From: Streptomyces tsukubensis
GTDB lineage: Bacteria; Actinomycetota; Actinomycetes; Streptomycetales; Streptomycetaceae
Reading direction: 5' to 3'
Length of the DNA stretch: 64,000 nucleotides
Assembly: GCF_003932715.1 (NCBI RefSeq)
Contig: NZ_CP020700.1
Span: 1,192,001-1,256,000, forward strand
Part shown: positions 57,908 through 64,000 of the stretch, piece by piece
Layout of the letters: each line of letters starts with the position of its first letter
How positions within the stretch are numbered: the first letter of the stretch is position 1
Translations under genes and position numbers: made by a program
The notes under the pieces: model-generated
What the model saw: the letters and a program-made list of their open reading frames with translations, nothing else
Told to the model about the DNA's origin: nothing
Database searches by the model: none

Positions 57908-58995
57908 GACGACACTTCCCCGTAGGCGGCGAGCAGCAGTGCCGGGTCGGGTCCTTCCAGGACGTTCGGCTTGCCGAGTCCGTCGAGGACGATGAACCGG
58001 AGCAGGTTGCCGCGGGACTTCTTGTCGACCTTCATGGTCTCCAGCAGCCGGGGCCACTGGTCGCCGCGGTAGGTGAGGGGCAGGCCGACGGACTGGAGGA
58101 CGGCCGCGTGCCGGTCGGCCGTGGCGTCGTCGAGCCGTCCGGCGAGCCGGCCCAGTTCGGCGGCGAACACCATGCCGACCGAGACGGCCGCGCCGTGGCG
58201 CCACTTGTAGCGCTCGTTCTTCTCGATGGCGTGGGCGAGGGTGTGGCCGTAGTTGAGGATCTCGCGGCGGCCGGATTCCTTGAGGTCGCCGGAGACGACG
58301 TCGGCCTTGACCCGGATGGACCGTTCGATCAGCTCGGCGGTGTGCGGTCCGGCAGGGGTCCGCGCGGCCTCCGGGTCGGACTCGATCAGTTCGAGGATCG
58401 CCGGATCCGCGATGAAGCCCGCCTTGATGATCTCGGCGAGGCCGCTGACGTAGTCGTGGACGGGCAGGGATTCCAGTGCGGCGAGGTCGCAGAGCACGCC
58501 CGCGGGCGGGTGGAAGGCGCCCACGAGGTTCTTGCCTTCGGCGGTGTTGATGCCGGTCTTGCCGCCGACGGCGGCGTCGACCATGCCGAGGACCGTCGTC
58601 GGCACGGCGATCCAGCGGACCCCGCGCAGCCAGGTGGCGGCGACGAAGCCGGCGAGGTCGGTGGTGGCGCCGCCGCCGACTCCGACGATCACATCGGTGC
58701 GGGTGAAGCCGGACTGTCCGAGCGCCTTCCAGCAGTAGGCGGCGACCTCTGCGGTCTTGGCCTCTTCCGCGTTGGGCACCTGGACGGCGACGACCTCGTA
58801 CCCCTGGGCCTTGAGGTCTTCCGCGATCGCATCGCCGGTGCCTTCGAGCGCCTCCGGGTGGAGCACGGCGACCCTCTGGGCCCGCCCGATCAGTCCGGGC
58901 AGCTCGTCGAGGAGCTGCCGGCCGACGAGGACGTCGTACGGGGCGGTGCCCTCGGTGCCGCCGACCCGGATCCGGGTCACTGCCTGCTCGGTCAT
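57904..58995 (-). CDS. aroB: 3-dehydroquinate synthase
   Basis: A 363-residue NAD- and zinc-dependent enzyme. [40 protein letters not shown], the metal-binding [10 protein letters not shown] and [20 protein letters not shown] segments are all present. ATG 58995 overlaps aroK by 4 nt; its stop overlaps aroQ by 4 nt. Confidence 0.97.
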   Translation of the reverse strand: MTEQAVTRIRVGGTEGTAPYDVLVGRQLLDELPGLIGRAQRVAVLHPEALEGTGDAIAEDLKAQGYEVVAVQVPNAEEAKTAEVAAYCWKALGQSGFTRTDVIVGVGGGATTDLAGFVAATWLRGVRWIAVPTTVLGMVDAAVGGKTGINTAEGKNLVGAFHPPAGVLCDLAALESLPVHDYVSGLAEIIKAGFIADPAILELIESDPEAARTPAGPHTAELIERSIRVKADVVSGDLKESGRREILNYGHTLAHAIEKNERYKWRHGAAVSVGMVFAAELGRLAGRLDDATADRHAAVLQSVGLPLTYRGDQWPRLLETMKVDKKSRGNLLRFIVLDGLGKPNVLEGPDPALLLAAYGEVSS

Positions 58996-59513
58996 GCGGG
59001 GTAGTCCTTCAGCTCCAGGGCGTCGAGGATCGCGGCGGCGACCTCGTCGGGGGTGCGGTCGTCGGTGGCCACGACGGCCCGCGCCACCTCGGTGTAGAGG
59101 GGGCGCCGGGCGTCCATCAGCTCGCGCCACTGGCGGCGGGGGTTGACGGCGAGCAGCGGCCGGGCCTGGTTCAGCCCGGTGCGCCGGACGGCTTCGTCGA
59201 CCTCCAGGGAGAGGTAGACGACGGGCAGTCCGGAGAGGAGCGCGCGGGTGGTGGAGTCGAGGATCGCACCGCCGCCGAGGGCGAGCACCCCGCTGTGGAC
59301 GGCGAGGGCTTCCCGGACCGCGGCCCGCTCCAGTTCGCGGAAGTGCGGTTCGCCGTCCTCGATGAAGATGTCGGAGATCTCCCGGCCCTCGGCGGTGACG
59401 ATGTCCGCGTCGGTGTCGCGGTAGGGGACGCCGAGGCGCCGGGCCAGTACCTCCCCCACCGTGGACTTGCCGGAGCCCATGGGCCCGACCAGGACGATCA
59501 GCGGGGCGCTCAC
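58992..59513 (-). CDS. aroK: Shikimate kinase
   Basis: A 173-residue P-loop kinase: Walker [10 protein letters not shown], shikimate-binding [26 protein letters not shown], and the lid [17 protein letters not shown] 59513 overlaps the aroC stop by 4 nt. Confidence 0.96.
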   Translation of the reverse strand: MSAPLIVLVGPMGSGKSTVGEVLARRLGVPYRDTDADIVTAEGREISDIFIEDGEPHFRELERAAVREALAVHSGVLALGGGAILDSTTRALLSGLPVVYLSLEVDEAVRRTGLNQARPLLAVNPRRQWRELMDARRPLYTEVARAVVATDDRTPDEVAAAILDALELKDYPA

Positions 59514-60694
59514 CGGATGTGCAGGTTGTCGAGGTAGGAGCGGACGTTGCGGCGGGTCTCGGCGACGTTGTCGCCGCCGAACTTCTCGGCGACCGCGTCG
59601 GCGAGCACCAGGGCGACCATGGCTTCGGCGACGATCCCGGCGGCGGGGACGGCGGCGACGTCGGAGCGCTGGTGGTGCGCGGAGGCGGCCTCGCCGGTGG
59701 TGATGTCGACGGTGGCGAGGGCCTTGGGGACGGTCGCGATGGGCTTCATCGCGGCGCGCACCCGGAGCAGCTCGCCGGTGGACATGCCGCCTTCGGTGCC
59801 GCCGGAGCGGCCGGAGGTGCGGCGCAGTCCGTCGGCGGTGGCGACGATCTCGTCGTGGGCCTGGGAGCCGGGGACCCGGGCGAGGTCGAAGCCGTCTCCG
59901 AGTTCGACGCCCTTGATGGCCTGGATGCCCATGAGCGCGGCGGCGAGCCGGGCGTCGAGGCGGCGGTCCCAGTGGACGTGGGAGCCGAGTCCGACGGGGA
60001 CGTCGTACGCGAGCACCTCGACGACTCCGCCGAGGGTGTCGCCGTCCTTGTGGGCCTGGTCGATCTCGGCGACCATCGCCTTGCTGGCGTCGGCGTCCAG
60101 GCAGCGCACCGGGTCGGCGTCGAGCCGCTCGACGTCGGCGGGGGTCGGGTAGACGCCCTTGGGGGCCTTGGCGGCGCCGAATTCGACGACGTGGGAGACG
60201 ATCTCGATGCCCGCGGTCTCCTTGAGGTAGGAGCGGGCGACGGCGCCGAGGGCGACGCGGGCGGCGGTCTCGCGGGCGCTGGCGCGCTCCAGGATCGGCC
60301 GGGCCTCTTCGAGGCCGTACTTCTGCATTCCCGCGAGGTCGGCGTGGCCGGGCCGGGGGCGGGTCAGGGGTGCGTTACGGGCGAGCGCGGCCAGCTCGTC
60401 GGGGTCGACGGGGTCGGCCGCCATGACCTTCTCCCATTTGGGCCACTCGCTGTTGCCGACCATGATCGCGACCGGGGAGCCGAGGGTGAGCCCGTGCCGG
60501 ACCCCGCCGATGAAGGTGATCTCGTCGCGCTCGAACTTCATCCGCGCGCCGCGGCCGTAGCCCAGGCGCCGGCGGGCGAGGTGGTCGGCCACCAGCTCCG
60601 TGGTGACCGGGACACCGGCGGGAAGTCCCTCCAGCGTCGCCACCAGTGCGGGTCCGTGCGATTCCCCCGCGGTCAGCCAACGCAACCTGCTCAA
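59510..60694 (-). CDS. aroC: Chorismate synthase
   Basis: A 394-residue FMN-dependent enzyme making chorismate. The N-terminal [36 protein letters not shown] and [17 protein letters not shown] signatures are complete. The start is a TTG at 60694, supported by GAGGAG 5 nt upstream and by the conserved [14 protein letters not shown]-terminus. It follows aroE by 159 nt. Confidence 0.97.
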   Translation of the reverse strand: MSRLRWLTAGESHGPALVATLEGLPAGVPVTTELVADHLARRRLGYGRGARMKFERDEITFIGGVRHGLTLGSPVAIMVGNSEWPKWEKVMAADPVDPDELAALARNAPLTRPRPGHADLAGMQKYGLEEARPILERASARETAARVALGAVARSYLKETAGIEIVSHVVEFGAAKAPKGVYPTPADVERLDADPVRCLDADASKAMVAEIDQAHKDGDTLGGVVEVLAYDVPVGLGSHVHWDRRLDARLAAALMGIQAIKGVELGDGFDLARVPGSQAHDEIVATADGLRRTSGRSGGTEGGMSTGELLRVRAAMKPIATVPKALATVDITTGEAASAHHQRSDVAAVPAAGIVAEAMVALVLADAVAEKFGGDNVAETRRNVRSYLDNLHIR

Positions 60695-60853
60695 CGGTGC
60701 TCCTCATGCTCGCGCCTCGAACTGCGGGCCCGGCCGGGTGCGCGGCACCGGCCCGCCCGCCACCGATCCTCCCATGTCCCGGGGGCGGCTCCGTGCCCGG
60801 TCCAGCAGTCGGACTCCGGGCCGGGGCCGCGGGAAGACCGCCCAGGGCGCCGG

Positions 60854-61741
60854 TCAGCGGGCGCGGAGGGCCCGTTCGCCCGCTTCGCGCATCGCGGCGA
60901 GCGGTGCGGGACTGCGGCCGGTCATCTGCTCGACCTGGAGGACGGCCTGGTGGACGAGGAGGTCGAGACCGCCGACGACGGCCCCGCCGCGTTCGGCCCA
61001 GCCGGCGGCGAGCGGGGTGGGCCAGGGGTCGTAGAGGACGTCGAAGAGGGTGCCGGGCCGTTCGGGGACCCGGTCCGCGAGGGCGTCGGCGGCCCCGGCG
61101 GGGGTGGTGGCGATCACCAGCGGGGCGTCCAGGGCCGCGGCGGCCCGCTCCCAGTCCTCGGTGCGGACGTCCAGGCCGAGGCGCTCGCCCCAGCCGCGCA
61201 TCTCGGCGGCCCGGGCCGGTCCGCGGACGTACGCGGTGACGGGGCCTTCGCAGATCCGGGCGAGCGCGGCGAGCGCGGACGCGGCGGTGGCTCCCGCGCC
61301 CAGGACGGCCGCGGACGGTACGGCGGTGACGCCCCGCTCGCGCAGGGCGGCGACCATTCCGGGGATATCGGTGTTGTCACCGGTGAGGCGGCCCTCGCCG
61401 TCGCGTACGACGGTGTTGACGGCCTCCACCGAGGCCGCGGTGGGGCTGATGCCGTCGAGCAGGGGGATGATCGCCCGCTTGAGCGGCATGGTCAGCGAGA
61501 GCCCGGCCCAGTCGGCGTCGAGACCGCGGACGAAGCCCGGGAGCGCCGTCTCGTCGATCTCGAAGCGGTCGTACGTCCACTCCGCGAGCCCCAGCGCCGT
61601 GTAGGCGGCGCGGTGCAGGACGGGCGAGAGCGAATGGGCGATCGGCGACCCCAGGACCGCCGCGCGCCGCTTCGCCGTACCGTCCGTACGGCCGTCCTCC
61701 GCACCGCCGCGTCCTGGGGTCACGCTGATCAAGCCGGTCAC
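60854..61741 (-). CDS. aroE: Shikimate dehydrogenase
   Basis: A 295-residue NADP-dependent enzyme. The substrate site has GSPIAHSLSPVLHRAAYTAL, LTMPLKRAII with the catalytic Lys, and GDNTDIPGM; the cofactor motif is VLGAGATAASALAAL. The N-terminus carries ~25 extra Gly/Arg-rich residues before the fold. GTG 61741 overlaps the mltG stop by 4 nt; a start at an internal GTG nearer the fold is possible. Confidence 0.94.
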   Translation of the reverse strand: MTGLISVTPGRGGAEDGRTDGTAKRRAAVLGSPIAHSLSPVLHRAAYTALGLAEWTYDRFEIDETALPGFVRGLDADWAGLSLTMPLKRAIIPLLDGISPTAASVEAVNTVVRDGEGRLTGDNTDIPGMVAALRERGVTAVPSAAVLGAGATAASALAALARICEGPVTAYVRGPARAAEMRGWGERLGLDVRTEDWERAAAALDAPLVIATTPAGAADALADRVPERPGTLFDVLYDPWPTPLAAGWAERGGAVVGGLDLLVHQAVLQVEQMTGRSPAPLAAMREAGERALRAR

Positions 61742-63702
61742 TCCTGGTTCTTCTTCAGCTCCGCCAGATACCGCTGGCGGGCCCGTTCGTGGTCCTCGTG
61801 GGTCACCGAGAACACCGTCTCGTCCTCGGTCACCGAGACGAAGTAGTACCAGTCGCCTTCCGCCGGGTTCAACGTGGAGTTGATGGCGGCCGTGCCCGGG
61901 TTGCCGATCGGTCCGGGCGGCAGCCCCGTGATGCTGTAGGTGTTGTACGGGTGCTTGAACTTCCGGACCTTGTTGACGCTGCCGATGGCGAGCTTGCTCT
62001 CGCCCCGGGCGTAGTTGACGGTGGAGTCGAAGTCGAGCAGGCCGTTGGTCTCGGTGTTGTCCGGCTTGAGCCGGTTGTAGACGACCCGGGCGACCTTGTC
62101 GAAGTCCTCCTTGTACTTGCCCTCGGCCTGCACCAGGCTGGCGACGGTGACGAGCTGGAGGGGGTTCTTCAGACCGAGTCCGGCGGCCTTCCCGACCACG
62201 TCGGCCTTGGTGTACTCCTCGTTGGCGCGGGCGACCATCTTCTTGAGGACGGCCTCGGGCTTCATGCCCTTGGCGGCGGGGTAGGAGGCCGGGAAGAGGA
62301 AGCCTTCCAGCGGATCCTGGATATCGGGTCCGCCCTTGGCCCAGGCGGGCAGTCCGAGCTTGCCGGACTGCTCCTTGGCCGTTGTGGCGGTGGTGCCCGC
62401 CTTGAGGCTGAGGCGTTTGTCGATCAGGGCGTAGATCTCGGCGTTCCGCTTGCCCTCGGGGATGATCATGTTGCTGCTGCTGCGCGGGTCGAGCATCGCC
62501 TTGACCGCGTTGGCGCCGGACATCTCCTTGGCGAGGGTGTAGACACCGGCCTGGATGCCCTTGGCACGCTGATTGCTGTTGGCGGCGGAGACGAAGGCCC
62601 CGGAGCTCTTGACGACGCCCTGCTGCTTCAGGATGCGGCCGATCTCCGCCAGTCCGGCGCCCTGGGGGATCTCGACGACGACGGAGCCGCTGCCGGCGCC
62701 GCTGTAGTCGGGGGCGGAGCCGAACTGGCCCTGCCAGAACTGGTAGCCGAAGTACGAGACGCCGCCGAGGCCGCTGAGCAGTACCGCGGAGACCACCAGG
62801 CAGGCGCAGCCGTTGCGGCTCTTCTTCTTGGGGCGGCCCCGGCGCTCGCCGTCGCCCGCTCCGTCGCCGCCGCGGCGGCGGGAGGTCCGGGAGGCGGCCG
62901 GATCGTCGTCGTCCGCGGCACTGTCGTCGCGGTCTTCGCCGTCACCGGTGAAGAAGGGGTGCTTCTCCTCCTCGGGGGCCTCGGCGTCCCAGGCCCCTTC
63001 CCGGGCCTCGGGCTCGGCGGGGCGCCGCCCGGGGGGCTGCGGCGGGGGGTAGGCGTCGGGGGTGGCGTAGTGGTCGGCCTCGGCGTGGTCCTGGTAGCCG
63101 GGGACGGGCCCGCTGTAGGTGTCGGCGGGGTTGGCGGCGTATCTGTCGCCGGGTGCGGCTCCGTAGGCGATCCCGGGGTCGGCCGGATGCGGCGCCTGCC
63201 CCTGCTGCGGGGCGTGCTGGTGGTGCGCCTGCTGCTGCGGCTCTCCGCCCTGGTGCTGCGGCTGGTGCGGGTGCCCGCCGTGGCCCTGGTGCGGGTACTG
63301 CGGGTCCTGCGGCTGCTGCTGGGAGTACGCTCCCCCGTCCCACTGGGCGTGCCCGCCCTGGGTGCCGTCGCCCGTGCCGTACGCCGGCTGCCCGCCGTCG
63401 TACTGCTGCTGGTGCTGCTGCTGGTCACCGGGGTGGTAGTACTGCCCGCCGGGTTGCTGCGGGTACTGCTGCTGGTACGGGTCGTGTACCTGCTGCTGGT
63501 TCTGCTGCTGGGCCTGCTGCTGGTACGGGTCCTGGACTCCGTAGGCCTGCTGCGGCCCGCCCGGGTGCTGCTGGTACTGCTGCTGACCGCCGGCGTAGGG
63601 ATCATGGCCGGAAACGGACTGCGGTCCCTGCCCCTGGTCGCCGTAGAGCGGGTCGTCGGGGTGCCACGGTTCGGAGCCGGGGCCCCGGCCATACTCAGTC
63701 AT
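61738..63702 (-). CDS. mltG: Endolytic murein transglycosylase MltG with Q-rich cytoplasmic tail
   Basis: A 654-residue protein. Residues 1-~290 are a cytoplasmic low-complexity tail rich in Gln, Tyr, Pro, Gly and His (many YQQQ repeats), then an acidic/basic linker. One membrane helix follows (CACLVVSAVLLSGLGGVSYF, ~303-325). The outer part has the LysM-like subdomain (VVVEIPQGAGLAEIGRILKQ) and the YceG catalytic domain with the Glu in ASLVQAEGKY and NPGTAAINSTLNPAEGDWYYF. MltG cuts nascent glycan strands. It is between ruvX and aroE in conserved order. ATG 63702 follows AGGGGA. Confidence 0.93.
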   Translation of the reverse strand: MTEYGRGPGSEPWHPDDPLYGDQGQGPQSVSGHDPYAGGQQQYQQHPGGPQQAYGVQDPYQQQAQQQNQQQVHDPYQQQYPQQPGGQYYHPGDQQQHQQQYDGGQPAYGTGDGTQGGHAQWDGGAYSQQQPQDPQYPHQGHGGHPHQPQHQGGEPQQQAHHQHAPQQGQAPHPADPGIAYGAAPGDRYAANPADTYSGPVPGYQDHAEADHYATPDAYPPPQPPGRRPAEPEAREGAWDAEAPEEEKHPFFTGDGEDRDDSAADDDDPAASRTSRRRGGDGAGDGERRGRPKKKSRNGCACLVVSAVLLSGLGGVSYFGYQFWQGQFGSAPDYSGAGSGSVVVEIPQGAGLAEIGRILKQQGVVKSSGAFVSAANSNQRAKGIQAGVYTLAKEMSGANAVKAMLDPRSSSNMIIPEGKRNAEIYALIDKRLSLKAGTTATTAKEQSGKLGLPAWAKGGPDIQDPLEGFLFPASYPAAKGMKPEAVLKKMVARANEEYTKADVVGKAAGLGLKNPLQLVTVASLVQAEGKYKEDFDKVARVVYNRLKPDNTETNGLLDFDSTVNYARGESKLAIGSVNKVRKFKHPYNTYSITGLPPGPIGNPGTAAINSTLNPAEGDWYYFVSVTEDETVFSVTHEDHERARQRYLAELKKNQE

Positions 63703-63810
63703 TGATCCCCTAGGGCCGCGAGTCGGGCGGGTGTACGTCCCGCTGTACGGTTCAGTGCGGCAGCCGTTCGAATAAGCCGCCCGATGGCGCGGAACGTTAC
63801 CGTATCGCGA

Positions 63811-64000
63811 TCAGACAATCCCTTCGACGCTCTCACCGGGGGGTGCTCCCGACGCCCGTTCGGACTCCAGCGCGTTCTGGAGGATCACCACGGCGGCCGC
63901 CTGGTCGATGAAGGAACGGCCCTTTTTGGCCGTCACTCCCGCGGCCCGCAGACCCTGTCCGGCGGTGACCGTCGTCATCCGCTCGTCGACGAGCCGCACC
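63811..64000 (-). CDS. ruvX: Putative pre-16S rRNA nuclease / Holliday junction resolvase (partial, 3' end)
   Basis: The C-terminal ~62 residues of a YqgF/RuvX protein; the gene continues beyond the right edge. [20 protein letters not shown] contains the conserved Asp-Glu-Arg catalytic motif, and [20 protein letters not shown] is the second conserved block with the final Asp. It lies 108 nt upstream of mltG on the same strand, the usual alaS-ruvX-mltG-aroE order. Confidence 0.92.
   Translation of the reverse strand, partial: VRLVDERMTTVTAGQGLRAAGVTAKKGRSFIDQAAAVVILQNALESERASGAPPGESVEGIV

Noticed and set aside
61789..63705. Plus-strand frame opposite mltG with Leu/Val repeats resembling a membrane protein
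   Set aside because: The repeats mirror the CAG/CAC-rich codons of the MltG tail on the other strand; no ribosome site or conserved motif.

Overview
The window is a stretch of a Streptomyces chromosome. Base composition is very high in G+C, the third codon positions are almost all G or C, and starts are ATG, GTG and occasionally TTG. It encodes the Streptomyces developmental regulator BldD and the actinobacterial nucleoid protein sIHF, and the gene order (rib-his block, rpe-rsmB-fmt-priA-metK-coaBC-rpoZ-gmk-sIHF, pyr operon, bldD-nusB-efp, aro operon, mltG-ruvX) is the conserved core order of that genus. There are no rRNA or tRNA genes, no prophage and no CRISPR array.

Layout. 1-5.2 kb: the 5' part of a secreted C39-like peptidase gene, a leaderless P-loop kinase, a probable small RNA, a CbxX/EccA-like AAA+ ATPase and a BAAT-type lipoprotein hydrolase. 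5.3-11.7 kb: a minus-strand operon ribD-ribE-ribM-ribBA-ribH-hisE-hisG-PH protein, led by a textbook FMN riboswitch. 11.8-13.1 kb: an orphan chitinase-like promoter facing no gene, then a hydroxyacid dehydrogenase. 13.5-22.5 kb: accessory regulators and transporters (response regulator, ROK/MFS pair with a perfect operator, NCS2 permease, DUF5995, SDR/TetR pair). 22.7-26 kb: a flavin amine oxidase, a nitrilase-fold amidase and an Lrp regulator, a possible route from an aromatic amino acid through its amide to the acid. 26.2-31 kb: GuaB1, a phosphoesterase, a SorC regulator and Rpe.

31-44 kb: housekeeping genes (rsmB, fmt, priA, metK, coaBC, rpoZ, gmk, sIHF) interrupted at 33.6-35.4 kb by dispersed intergenic repeats that flank a small HTH-like gene. 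42.4-52.6 kb: pyrR-pyrB-pyrC-(PH-like)-carA-carB-pyrD-pyrF, nearly all overlapping by 4-8 bases, with a PyrR-binding RNA loop in the leader. bldD is divergent from pyrR. 53.9-56.9 kb: efp-nusB, an M24-fold protein with altered metal ligands, and a P-loop protein. 57.2-57.4 kb: three 31-bp tandem repeats. 57.5-63.7 kb: mltG-aroE-aroC-aroK-aroB-aroQ, followed at the right edge by the 3' end of ruvX.

Most of the window is therefore ordinary core metabolism. The parts most worth attention are the small RNA near 1.66 kb, the orphan promoter near 11.87 kb, the oxidase/amidase/Lrp unit with phased upstream repeats, the intergenic inverted-repeat elements, the M24 protein, and a recurring leaderless promoter layout (a -10-like hexamer 6-7 nt before the start codon).
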